Shown: positions 8,074 to 15,782 of the stretch, one piece after another
How the letters are laid out: each line of letters begins with the position of its first letter
Numbering within the stretch: the stretch's first letter is position 1
Assembly: GCA_903857495.1 (NCBI GenBank)
Contig: CAIOFF010000035.1
Coordinates: 124,001-188,000 of the forward strand
Direction of reading: 5' to 3'
Length of the DNA stretch: 64,000 nt
From: an uncultured Holophagaceae bacterium
GTDB taxonomy: Bacteria; Acidobacteriota; Holophagae; Holophagales; Holophagaceae
Program-made: the position numbers and the translations under genes
The notes under the pieces: model-generated
Seen by the model: only the letters and a program-made list of their open reading frames with translations
Told to the model about the DNA's origin: nothing
Databases searched by the model: none

Positions 8074-9732
8074 TTAGTAGAGCTGGCCCGAAGGCGAGCA
8101 GAGGATGAGGAAGGCCAATTCCCGGGCCTTGGTCTGGGAGGCTGAGTCCCAGGTGAAGGTCGTGGGCCAGAGGGCCGCAAGCCAGGCGGCGGAGACGCTC
8201 GCCGGGATGGGCGCGGGCTGCAGGAGGGCCGCGAGCCGGTCATAGACGGCCTGGGCCGAGGCCGGGGCCGCGGGGAACCAGTCCGTGGTGACAGAGGTGG
8301 GGAAGAGCGGGTAGGTGGTTCCGTTGTAGGCGCGCGTCTCATTCAGGGCCAGGGCGGCTACCGCCTTGGCCCGATAGCGCATGGTGTTGCTGTTCAGCCA
8401 GGCCGTGTGCTCCTTCCAGCCGTTGGGGCCGGTGGGGTCCAGCAGCTTCATGCCCATCTGGTCGAAGGTGGTGGCACTGTTCGTCACCAGCCGCCAGGCG
8501 GGGTAGCCCTTGGGCGTCTGGGCGCTGCCCGCGGCCAGCGCAGGGCAGAGCATGCGGGTGGCCCGCACCAGCCAGGAGATGGGGCCTTCGACCAGGGCAT
8601 ACCGGCTGGCGGCACTGAAGAAGAACTGGGACTTGAGCAGGGTCTTCAGGATCACGCGGAGGTCGAAGGCGGCTCCCTGGATCAGGGCGGCCACGTCCGT
8701 CTGGTCCTGGGCGGTGTAGCTGGCGGTGACGAAGTGGGTGAGCAGGCGCCTGGCCAGGAACTGGGCGCAGTTGGAGCCCTTCATCGAGAGGATGCTGCGG
8801 ATGGCGTTCTCGCCCTTCGCCCACCCGTTGGCGGTGGTGGTGACATCGAGGGTCTGCCCGAAGAGGCTGATGGTGCTGGTGGCGTGCTGGCTGGAGCTGA
8901 CGGTGGCCGCGCCGCCCCACCAGAGCCGCGTGTCGGGCGCAATGGCGGTGCCATCGTAGACCTTGAACCGGGCGTCGGCCGCGAACTTCTGCCCCGGGTT
9001 CGCGGGGTTCTGGATGTAGTCGGCCTCGGCGAAGGTGTAGCTCCAGCCGCTGAGGGCCCGCGCCAGCTGGGTGATGTCGGCCTGGTTGTAGCCGTTGTCG
9101 GCGCCCAGGCTGTAGAGCTCCATCACCTCGCGGGCGTAGTTCTCGTTGGGGACGTTGGCGCCGGCGGCGTTGTTGAGCACGGAGTCCAGCCAGAGGGACA
9201 TGGCCGGGTCCTTGCTGACGAGCACGAGGAGGTCGTCGAACCTCGCCAGACCCTGGCTCCGGAACAGCTGGATCTGCTTGAGCATCAGGGCGGTGTTGTT
9301 GACCTTGTGCCAGCCGGTGGCGAAGAGGTTGTGCCAGAAGAGCGCCAGGCGCTCCTCGAAGGCGTGGGGGTTGTGCTGCATCCGCCAGGCCAGCAGCGCC
9401 TGGGCGGTGTTCAGGTTGTTCCGCCAGGCCTCGGTGCCCTGGACCAGGAAGGCGTGGGGCGCGGCCACCGCCGCCACGTCCACGCTGCCGGCCACGGCCG
9501 TGTTGGCGCTGACCAGGGGCTCCAGGACCACGTCCGCGGTCGCCAGCGCCGCGTTGAAGGCCGCGGGGTCGTAGGCGGTGCCGGTGCCATCGATCCAGGC
9601 GTCGATGGCTGCGCCCGGCGCCTGGGCCTGGAGGACCGCCGCATCCGCGGGCGTGAGGCCGAAGCCCGCCCGCCGGGCGAAGTGCTGCACATCGGCAAGG
9701 GCCCAGCTGGTGATGGCGGTCAGGTCGGCCAT
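8074..9732 (-). CDS. DUF1800 family protein
   Basis: A 552-aa protein with the DUF1800 features: 'VQHFARRAGFGLTPADAAVL' near the N-terminus, 'WWRNNL'-like 'AWRNNLNTAQALLAWRMQHNPHAFEERLALFWHNLFATG', 'NENYAREVMELYSLGADNGYNQADITQLARALSGW', and 'FLARRLLTHFV'. No signal peptide is apparent, which is common in this family when its DUF1501 partner carries the Tat signal. It lies 9 nt after the lipoprotein gene and 11 nt before DUF1501, so the three are almost certainly co-transcribed. The biochemical role is unknown. Confidence 0.9.
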   Translation of the reverse strand: MADLTAITSWALADVQHFARRAGFGLTPADAAVLQAQAPGAAIDAWIDGTGTAYDPAAFNAALATADVVLEPLVSANTAVAGSVDVAAVAAPHAFLVQGTEAWRNNLNTAQALLAWRMQHNPHAFEERLALFWHNLFATGWHKVNNTALMLKQIQLFRSQGLARFDDLLVLVSKDPAMSLWLDSVLNNAAGANVPNENYAREVMELYSLGADNGYNQADITQLARALSGWSYTFAEADYIQNPANPGQKFAADARFKVYDGTAIAPDTRLWWGGAATVSSSQHATSTISLFGQTLDVTTTANGWAKGENAIRSILSMKGSNCAQFLARRLLTHFVTASYTAQDQTDVAALIQGAAFDLRVILKTLLKSQFFFSAASRYALVEGPISWLVRATRMLCPALAAGSAQTPKGYPAWRLVTNSATTFDQMGMKLLDPTGPNGWKEHTAWLNSNTMRYRAKAVAALALNETRAYNGTTYPLFPTSVTTDWFPAAPASAQAVYDRLAALLQPAPIPASVSAAWLAALWPTTFTWDSASQTKARELAFLILCSPSGQLY

Positions 9733-9741
9733 GGCAGACTC

Positions 9742-10221
9742 CTAGTTGCTGGGGGCGCCAGCGTTGATCCAGGCGGTGAGGGTGTCCACGGACGGCTGGC
9801 AGAGGTTCGGCGCCGCCTGCGGCATGCGGGTGCCGTAGCCCGAGCCGCCCGGCTGGTCCTTGGTGACCTTCTCGAGGATCCAGGAATGGGCGGGGTCGCC
9901 CGGCTTCACCAGCACCCAGCCCTGCCCGGGCGGGGCGTTGGCCGGGACGACATTGACCAGCCGGGCATGGAGCTCGGCCGCAGTGCCCGAATATTGGACG
10001 TGTCCTGTGGGGGAGGTTCCGCCGTGGCAGCTGGTGGCTGCGGCGCCGCAGCTGCCCTGTAGGGCGGGGACGAGGTCCACCGCGAACGAGGGACTGGCCT
10101 TGGCCACCGGAATCGGGCAGGTGGTGGGTGTGGGTGTGGGGGCCGGGGTGGGCGAACTTGACCCACCGCCGCCACAGCCCAAGGGCAGGATCAGGAGGAC
10201 CAGGGAAATCAACGGGCGCAT
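9742..10221 (-). CDS. Small lipoprotein, possible cytochrome c-like haem site, first gene of DUF1800/DUF1501 operon
   Basis: A 159-aa protein starting at MRPLISLVLLILPLGCGGGG, a clear lipoprotein signal with the lipidated Cys in 'LPLGC'; the in-frame upstream start lacks a signal. A Pro/Thr-rich linker follows. The body has 'SFAVDLVPALQGSCGAAATSCHGG', later 'GDPAHSWILEKVT', 'GTRMPQAAPNLCQPSVDTLTAWINAGAPSN'. The end strongly resembles the C-termini of cytochrome c domains in planctomycete-type exported proteins (M-P then 'I..WI.aGAp'). The haem motif would be CX6CH instead of CX2CH, so covalent haem is uncertain. Co-transcribed with DUF1800 and DUF1501. Confidence 0.7.
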   Translation of the reverse strand: MRPLISLVLLILPLGCGGGGSSSPTPAPTPTPTTCPIPVAKASPSFAVDLVPALQGSCGAAATSCHGGTSPTGHVQYSGTAAELHARLVNVVPANAPPGQGWVLVKPGDPAHSWILEKVTKDQPGGSGYGTRMPQAAPNLCQPSVDTLTAWINAGAPSN

Positions 10222-10354
10222 GGGTCTCCTGAGTGCGTAGAACCAGAATGGACCTGCCGCGCGGCAGGTCAAGGTCGCGACAGGTAACTTGTTCGACCCA
10301 AGAGGGCTGCCCGCGGTTGAGAAACCATGCGTTATCCTCGTCCTGGAGGTTGCC

Positions 10355-10702
10355 GTGCCCCTGGATGCCCCGACCCCCCTCTACACGGGGGAGCGACTGC
10401 GAGACCTGATCCTCTGCTACGCGGGGCCCTGGGCCTTCGTGCCCTACATCCGGAACCGGGAGGACAGCGAGCTGCTCTGGCATGCGCGGCAGGGCGTGAT
10501 CCTGGCCTTTGCCGAGTGCGTGGTGGGCCTGGCCATCGTCATCACCGGCCTCTTCCCCATCTTCGGCTGGGTCTTCCTGCGCTTCCTGCTGCCGCTCTGG
10601 CTGCTTTGGTGCCTCGGCATGTCGGTGACCAGCATCCTCCAGGCATCCAAGGGCAAGCGGCACCGGATTCCGGTCCTGCACCAGTTCGTCGAGTATCTCT
10701 GA
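10355..10702 (+). CDS. Small membrane protein, DUF4870-like
   Basis: I place the start at a GTG with a GGAGG box five nt upstream, giving 115 aa. The longer ORF start in the track has no such site. The protein opens 'VPLDAPTPLYTGERLRDLILCYAGPWAFVPYI', then 'ELLWHARQGVILAFAECVVGLAIVI' and 'FLRFLLPLWLLWCLGMSVTSILQA'. The 'WHARQG' element followed by two membrane segments is characteristic of the DUF4870/TM2-like small membrane proteins of unknown function. It is transcribed divergently from the lipoprotein-DUF1800-DUF1501 operon and converges with queA. Confidence 0.65.
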   Translation: MPLDAPTPLYTGERLRDLILCYAGPWAFVPYIRNREDSELLWHARQGVILAFAECVVGLAIVITGLFPIFGWVFLRFLLPLWLLWCLGMSVTSILQASKGKRHRIPVLHQFVEYL

Positions 10703-10707
10703 TCTTT

Positions 10708-10759
10708 GGCGGGTCGCGGAACAGGCGACTGAATGCCCCCTGCGGAGCGGGGACCCGCC
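10708..10759. terminator. Possible stem-loop between convergent genes
   Basis: In the 67-nt gap between the convergent small membrane protein gene and queA, GGCGGGTC is followed 36 nt later by its exact complement GACCCGCC. An inner CCCC/GGGG pairing is possible. There is no T-run on either side, so this is only a weak terminator candidate. Confidence 0.25.
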
Positions 10760-10769
10760 GGGATCCGAA

Positions 10770-11837
10770 TCAGCTAGGGGTGCTCTGGGCGTTCAGCACC
10801 AGCATGGCGTCGCCGTAGCTGAAGAACCGGTACTGCTCCCGCACGGCCTCGGCGTAGGCGGCCTGGGCCAGGTCGAGGCCCAGCAGCGCGGAGACCAGCA
10901 CGAACAGGGTGCTCTCGGGCAGGTGGAAGTTGGTGAGCAGGTGGTCCGCGGTGAGCAGCCGATAGCCCGGGGTGATGAAGAGGCGGGTGGCGCCCTGGCG
11001 CGCCAGGGTGCTGCCATCCCAGGCGCCTTCGAGGGTGCGCAGGGACGTGGTGCCCACGCAGAGTACGGGACGGCTGCGGTCCCGCAGCACCGGCTCCAGG
11101 GCTGCGGCCGTGGCCTCGGGCACCTCGAAGCGCTCCTCGTGCATGGCGTGGTCCTCAAGGCGGTCCGCGGTCATGGGGCGGAAGGTGCCGAGGCCCACGT
11201 GCAGGCGCACGGGCTGCCAGCTGCAGCCCTGCGCCCGCAGCGTGGCGATGAGCTCCGGCGTGAAGTGCAGGCCCGCGGTGGGCGCCGCCACGGCCTCGCC
11301 CTCCCGGGCGGCGAAGACGGTCTGGTAGCGGGTCTCGTCCTCGGCCTCCGCCAGGTGGTCGATGTAGGGCGGCAGGGGCAGGCGGCCGATGCGGTCGATC
11401 TCGTCCCAGTCGAGGCCATGGCCGGACTCGACCTGGACCACGCGGAGGCCCTCGGGCAGGGTATCCAGCACCGTGAGCCGGGCCAGATCCGCGCCGCTGA
11501 CCGGATCCACCACGGTGGCTGCGGCTCCCGGCTTCAGGCGCGCCCCGGGCTTCACCAGAGCCTCGAAGCGGCCCGTGCCCAGGCTCCGCAGCAGCAGGGC
11601 TTCCCCGGCCCCGCCCCCGGCCCGCCGCAGAAAGAGGCGGGCGTGGCGGACGCGGACATCGTTGGGTACGCAGAGGCTGCCGGCGGGGATCAGGCCGGGC
11701 AGGTCGCGGATGGTGCGGTGGGACCAGGCGCCGGTCCGCGCGTCCACCACCAGCAGGCGGGCACCATCCCGGTCCGGCGCGGGATGCTGCGCGATGAGTT
11801 CCGGCGGCAGGTCGAAGTGGAAGTCGGAACGTCTCAT
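10770..11837 (-). CDS. queA: S-adenosylmethionine:tRNA ribosyltransferase-isomerase QueA
   Basis: A 355-aa cytoplasmic enzyme that transfers and isomerises the ribosyl part of SAM onto preQ1 in tRNA to make epoxyqueuosine. It starts MRRSDFHFDLPPELIAQHP, typical for QueA, and contains 'RLLVVDARTGAWSHR', 'LPPYIDHLAEAEDETRYQTVFA', 'AVAAPTAGLHFT' and 'THLHVGLGTF'-like 'VRLHVGLGTFRPM', ending with 'LFITPGYRLLTADHLLTNFHLPESTLFVLVSALLG'. Full length for the family. It lies 10 nt after the ABC transporter gene and is the last gene of the long minus-strand block. Confidence 0.95.
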   Translation of the reverse strand: MRRSDFHFDLPPELIAQHPAPDRDGARLLVVDARTGAWSHRTIRDLPGLIPAGSLCVPNDVRVRHARLFLRRAGGGAGEALLLRSLGTGRFEALVKPGARLKPGAAATVVDPVSGADLARLTVLDTLPEGLRVVQVESGHGLDWDEIDRIGRLPLPPYIDHLAEAEDETRYQTVFAAREGEAVAAPTAGLHFTPELIATLRAQGCSWQPVRLHVGLGTFRPMTADRLEDHAMHEERFEVPEATAAALEPVLRDRSRPVLCVGTTSLRTLEGAWDGSTLARQGATRLFITPGYRLLTADHLLTNFHLPESTLFVLVSALLGLDLAQAAYAEAVREQYRFFSYGDAMLVLNAQSTPS

Positions 11838-11847
11838 CGAGCGGGGA

Positions 11848-13656
11848 TCATCCTTCGGCGAACTGCAGCTTGTGCAGCCGGGCGTACTCGCCCTGACGGG
11901 CCAGCAGGTCCTCGTGGGTGCCGACCTCGACGATGCGACCCTGCTTCATGGCGCAGATGCGGGTGGCGCGCTGGATGGTGCTGAGGCGGTGGGCAATGAC
12001 CAGGGTGGTGCGGTTCTGCATGAGGGTCTCGAGGGCATCCTGGACCGCCCGCTCGCTCTCCGTGTCCAGGGCGCTGGTGGCCTCGTCCAGGATGAGGATG
12101 GGCGGGTCCTGGAGCAGGGCGCGGGCGATCGCCAGGCGCTGGCGCTGGCCGCCGCTGAGGCTGGAGCCGGTCTCGGCCAGGGGCGTGTCGTAGCCCTTGG
12201 GCAGCGCCATGATGAAGTCGTGGGCGTGGGCCTGCTTTGCGGCGGCGACCACGGCCTCGCGGCTGGCCTGCAGGCCGTAGGCGATGTTGTCGTGCACCGT
12301 GTCCATGAAGAGCAGGGTCTCCTGGGTGACGATGCCGATGGTCTTCCGAAGCTCGCGGGGATTGAAGTCCCGGAGGTCGATGCCGTCCAGGGTGATGCGC
12401 CCGGCGGTGGGATCGAAGAAGCGGGGCACCAAGTTCACCAGCGTGGTCTTGCCACCCCCGCTGCCGCCCACCAGGGCCACGGTCTCCCCAGCACGCACAT
12501 CCAGGTCGATGCCACTGAGGACCGCGTGCTTGCCGTCGTAGGTGAACGAAACACCCTCGAAGCGCAGCAGGCCGGGCCGGGCGGGCACGGGTGTGGGATT
12601 CGGATTCTCGGGCAGCTCGGGGTGCCGGTCCAGCATGGTGTAGACGCGGTCCAGGCTGGCGGAGGCCACCTGGATCTCGTTGTTCAGCTTGGTGAGGCGT
12701 CGGAGCGGGTCATAGAGGGCGTAGATGCCCAGGATGTAGGCGAGGAAGTTCTCGGTGGTCAGGGTGCCGGACTTGAAGCGCCCCGAGGCGTAGGCGGCGA
12801 GGCTCGCGAGCAGCAGGCCACCCACCAGCTCCATGATCGGCGTGGACAGGGCCGAGGCCCGGGCGCTCTTCATGCCGAGGCGGTAGAGCTCCTGGTTCTG
12901 CACCTGGAAGCGGCCCACCTCGTAGGACTCCCGGGCGAAGGCCTGGACCACGCGGATGTTGCTGAAGACCTCCTTGAGGCGCTGGAGCAGGCGGCTGGAG
13001 GCCTCCTGGTTCCGGTGGTTCACGCTGCGGATGCGCTGGCTCAGCCGCTTCACCGGGTAGACCACCAGGGGGCCGGCCAGGAACAGGGTGAGGCTCAGCT
13101 GCCAGTCCATGTAGAGCACCGTGGCCAACATGGTGACCGCCACGCAGACTTCTCGTACGGCCTCGGCCAGCTGGTTGCTGGCGATGCCCTGCACGGCGCC
13201 CACGTCGCTGATGCTGCGGGTGATCAGCTCGCCCACTGGGTGTTTCTGGAAGAAGGCGGGCTCCTGGGCGAGGAAGTGGGCGAAGAGTCGCTCGCGGAGG
13301 GCCTGGGTGGCGCGGATGCCGCTGCGCACCATGAGTAGGGTGCCGGAGTAGGTGAACAGCCCCTTCAGGGTGAAGAGGGACACGAGCACCAGGGGCACCA
13401 GCAGGCCGCTGCTGCGCAGGACCGAGGCCTCGGGCAGGCGGGAGAGGGCCCAGGCGCGCAGGTGCTCCAGCTGGACGAAGAGGCCGTGCTGTCCGGCGGG
13501 CAGGACGTGGACCTTGCCGTCATCGAAGACGAACTTGATGGAGGCGATCAGTGCCCCCTGGCACAACCCGGCCATGAGCAGCAAGAGCGAGGCCCCCGCG
13601 ATGGTGGGCGCGTGGGTGCGGAGGTGGTCTCGGAAGAAGCGCAGGAGTCTCGACAT
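11848..13656 (-). CDS. MsbA-like ABC exporter (fused permease and ATPase)
   Basis: A 602-aa half-transporter. The N-terminal ~320 residues hold about six membrane segments of the type I exporter fold with an arginine-rich coupling region; the C-terminal ~240 residues are the ATPase with Walker A 'VALVGGSGGGKTTLVNLVPRFF', signature 'GSSLSGGQRQRLAIARALLQD', Walker B 'PILILDEATSALD' and 'TLVIAHRLSTI'. Length and layout match MsbA lipid A-core flippases, but many type I exporters look alike, so the substrate is uncertain. It is 37 nt downstream of the TPR/HEAT gene and followed by queA. Confidence 0.88.
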   Translation of the reverse strand: MSRLLRFFRDHLRTHAPTIAGASLLLLMAGLCQGALIASIKFVFDDGKVHVLPAGQHGLFVQLEHLRAWALSRLPEASVLRSSGLLVPLVLVSLFTLKGLFTYSGTLLMVRSGIRATQALRERLFAHFLAQEPAFFQKHPVGELITRSISDVGAVQGIASNQLAEAVREVCVAVTMLATVLYMDWQLSLTLFLAGPLVVYPVKRLSQRIRSVNHRNQEASSRLLQRLKEVFSNIRVVQAFARESYEVGRFQVQNQELYRLGMKSARASALSTPIMELVGGLLLASLAAYASGRFKSGTLTTENFLAYILGIYALYDPLRRLTKLNNEIQVASASLDRVYTMLDRHPELPENPNPTPVPARPGLLRFEGVSFTYDGKHAVLSGIDLDVRAGETVALVGGSGGGKTTLVNLVPRFFDPTAGRITLDGIDLRDFNPRELRKTIGIVTQETLLFMDTVHDNIAYGLQASREAVVAAAKQAHAHDFIMALPKGYDTPLAETGSSLSGGQRQRLAIARALLQDPPILILDEATSALDTESERAVQDALETLMQNRTTLVIAHRLSTIQRATRICAMKQGRIVEVGTHEDLLARQGEYARLHKLQFAEG

Positions 13657-13693
13657 GTCTGACTCCAGCTTAGGGCTTCTTCGCGGCTCGCGG

Positions 13694-14506
13694 CTATTCG
13701 ACCGTCACCGTCACGGTGCTCTTGGTGTCGTCCAGGCTGAACAGCTCGGTCCCCTTGGGGGCGTTCAGCGCCTGGTCCATGATCCGGTCCAGGTCGACGC
13801 CCTTGCCCTTGGCCTGGCGCAGCTGCTCGTCCGAGAGGTAGCCGCCCACGGCCCTGGCGAGGCCCAGGGCCAGGCGCACCGTGAGGACGTCGGGCTTGCT
13901 CCGCTCCTTGATGCGCACCACCAGGAAGCGGCCCTGGGCGGGGCCGGCGGCCTGGGGCTGGGCGCCCATGCCGAGAAGGGCCAGGCGGCAGGCCTCGGAG
14001 GAGAGGTTGGCGCTCAGCCCCGCCTGCAGCACCGGCACGGCGCGGCTGTCCCGGCGCTTGGCGAGCTGCAGGGCCGCGGCGATGCGGACCTCTTCGCGCT
14101 CGTCCGCGAGGGCGCTGACCAGCCCCGGGGTCGCGGCGGGGTTGTCCCACTGGCGGATGCCCCAGCACCGCACGCGGTTCAGGCGGGCCTCCTTGCCGAG
14201 CAGGCGCTGGTCGGGGTGCCGGGCCAGGAACTCCGTGTAGGCATCGATGGCCTCGTCCCAGCGCCGGTCCTGCTCCAGGCTGGCGGCCAGCCAGTAGCGC
14301 ACGTCGGCGGCCCTGGTGGTGGCGGGGAACTCTCGGAGCAGGGTGCGGTAGGCCTGGGCCGCCTCGTACCAGCGCTGGGCATAGCGCAGGTCGCGGCCCT
14401 GCTGGAACAGCTGCTCCGCCTGGTGCTCGGGGGCGGCGACGAGTACGGGCTCCGGCGCAGCGACCTCGACCAGGGCCGGCACCGCCAGCAGGAAGACTGG
14501 CATCAT
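13694..14506 (-). CDS. Exported TPR/HEAT-repeat protein, last gene of the ECF sigma cluster
   Basis: A 270-aa protein starting MMPVFLLAVPALVEVAAPEP, a probable signal sequence. Residues about 27-110 form TPR-like helices ('AEQLFQQGRDLRYAQRWYEAAQAYRTLLREFP', 'WDEAIDAYTEFLARHPDQ'). Residues about 125-180 look like HEAT repeats ('TPGLVSALADEREEVRIAAALQLAKRRDSRAVPVLQAGL'). The C-terminus ends in a beta-rich, Lys/Asp-containing stretch. The ATG overlaps the stop of the upstream gene (ATGA), so the genes are translationally coupled. Probably a periplasmic scaffold associated with the sigma/anti-sigma pair; its function is unknown. Confidence 0.7.
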   Translation of the reverse strand: MMPVFLLAVPALVEVAAPEPVLVAAPEHQAEQLFQQGRDLRYAQRWYEAAQAYRTLLREFPATTRAADVRYWLAASLEQDRRWDEAIDAYTEFLARHPDQRLLGKEARLNRVRCWGIRQWDNPAATPGLVSALADEREEVRIAAALQLAKRRDSRAVPVLQAGLSANLSSEACRLALLGMGAQPQAAGPAQGRFLVVRIKERSKPDVLTVRLALGLARAVGGYLSDEQLRQAKGKGVDLDRIMDQALNAPKGTELFSLDDTKSTVTVTVE

Positions 14507-15195
14507 GCGCCGTCTCCCCGGAGGCGGCGTTCCATGCGCTCGGACTCGGTCTCGAGGTTGTGGGCCGCGGCCCACTGGCGCAGGGCCTGGGCCCGCTCTA
14601 CGGGCAGGCAGTTGTCTTCGAAAGCGACCTCGGAGAGCCAGGCGTGGAGGCTGGCGCGGATCACCTCCGCCTCCTGGAGGGGGGCGCCCTGGGCGGCGAG
14701 CTGGTGGCTGGCCTCGAGCAGCGCCACGGCCATCTCGCGCTCCTGGCGGCGGTCCTCCTCGCCCTTCAGGCACAGGTTGGGGTTCTGCTCGAAGTCCTGG
14801 AGGAGGGTGGTGCTCTGCTGGAAGAAGGCGATCCAGGCGCGGTCCTGGGTTCGCTTCTGGGCCAGGGATTCGAGGCGGGCGGTGTCCCGGGCCAGGGTCC
14901 GGATGGACTGGATCCGCTGGACCGTGAAGGCGGCGGGGATGAGGGCCACCAGCAGGACGGCGGCGGCGGCCAGGCTCCAGGAGCGCGTCCAGCGGGCCCG
15001 GGGGACCGGCGCCAGCTCGGCGGCCAGCTCGGGCCCGTGGCTGGTCAGCGCCAGGTGGAGCTCCAGCAGGTTTGCCAGCTCCGCCTGGGCTGCGGGGTCC
15101 TCGGGCCAGAGCTCGGGCTGCTCGAGGAGCTCGAAGAGCCGGGCCTCATCCAGGGGGCTGGAGTCGGAGCGCTGGGGGTCGAGGGGGGCGGTCAT
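14503..15195 (-). CDS. Single-pass membrane protein, probable anti-sigma factor
   Basis: A 230-aa protein, start MTAPLDPQRSDSSPLDEARL, overlapping the sigma gene stop by 4 nt. The first ~65 residues are acidic and helical ('ARLFELLEQPELWPEDPAAQAELANLLELHLAL'). One membrane segment follows ('SWSLAAAAVLLVALIPAAFTV', about residues 70-92), then a ~130-residue helical, probably periplasmic part. Position directly after an ECF sigma gene suggests an anti-sigma factor, but the zinc-binding HxxxCxxC motif of the common anti-sigma domain is absent, so it would be a different class. Family unrecognised. Confidence 0.6.
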   Translation of the reverse strand: MTAPLDPQRSDSSPLDEARLFELLEQPELWPEDPAAQAELANLLELHLALTSHGPELAAELAPVPRARWTRSWSLAAAAVLLVALIPAAFTVQRIQSIRTLARDTARLESLAQKRTQDRAWIAFFQQSTTLLQDFEQNPNLCLKGEEDRRQEREMAVALLEASHQLAAQGAPLQEAEVIRASLHAWLSEVAFEDNCLPVERAQALRQWAAAHNLETESERMERRLRGDGA

Positions 15196-15782
15196 GGCTG
15201 GGGTCCAAGGTTCTTGCGGAGTTTCTGGAGGCTCTGGAACAGGGTGGCTTTCACGGTCCCCTCGGCGCACCCGAGCTCCTGGGCGATCTTTTTCACGGGG
15301 TGTTCGTGCACGTAGTAGGCGGTCACCATGGCCCGCTGGCGGGGGGTCAGGCCCTCCAGGGCTCCGCGCAGGGCCTGTAGTCGCCGACTTTGGTCCACGG
15401 ATTCCCAGGGTGAAGCCTGGTGGGGATCGGGTGCGTCAAAGGTCTCGGGAGGGGATACCTCTCGACCTCTTCTACGCAGGTGGTCCGTCGCCGCATTAGC
15501 CGCCAATGTAAAAAGCCAGGCAGCCACCGGTCGACCCTCTTCAAACCGTTGACAATGCTGGAGGCACTTAAGAAAAACCTCCTGGGCCAGCTCCTGCACG
15601 ACCCCGGCCTCGCCCTGGAGCCGCCGGTGCAGGAAGGCGAACAGGGGGCGCTCGAACCGGGCCATGAGGTGGGCGAGGGCCTCCTCCCGGCCGGCCTTCA
15701 GCTGGGCCATCCAGTATTCGGGGGTCGGCTCCTCCGGCGCGGTGAAGCCGCCGCCCGGGGAGAGGGAGAGCGCCGCACTCAT
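15192..15782 (-). CDS. ECF-type RNA polymerase sigma factor
   Basis: A 196-aa sigma-70 family protein. Region 2 is seen as 'HLMARFERPLFAFLHRRL', 'ELAQEVFLKCLQHCQRFEEGRPVAAWLFTLAANAATDHLRRR'; region 4 as 'LTPRQRAMVTAYYVHEHPVKKIAQELGCAEGTVKATLFQSLQKLRKNL'. Length and the lack of regions 1 and 3 fit an ECF factor. The start MSAALSLSPGGG overlaps the stop of the upstream lipoprotein gene by 4 nt, and its own stop overlaps the next ATG in the same way, so lipoprotein, sigma, putative anti-sigma and TPR/HEAT protein form one coupled operon. Confidence 0.93.
   Translation of the reverse strand: MSAALSLSPGGGFTAPEEPTPEYWMAQLKAGREEALAHLMARFERPLFAFLHRRLQGEAGVVQELAQEVFLKCLQHCQRFEEGRPVAAWLFTLAANAATDHLRRRGREVSPPETFDAPDPHQASPWESVDQSRRLQALRGALEGLTPRQRAMVTAYYVHEHPVKKIAQELGCAEGTVKATLFQSLQKLRKNLGPQP

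Noticed and set aside
8339-10681. 780-aa minus-strand ORF overlapping DUF1800 and the lipoprotein
   Set aside because: Frame-shifted shadow of real genes on the same strand, rich in P, G, R and H; no family features.
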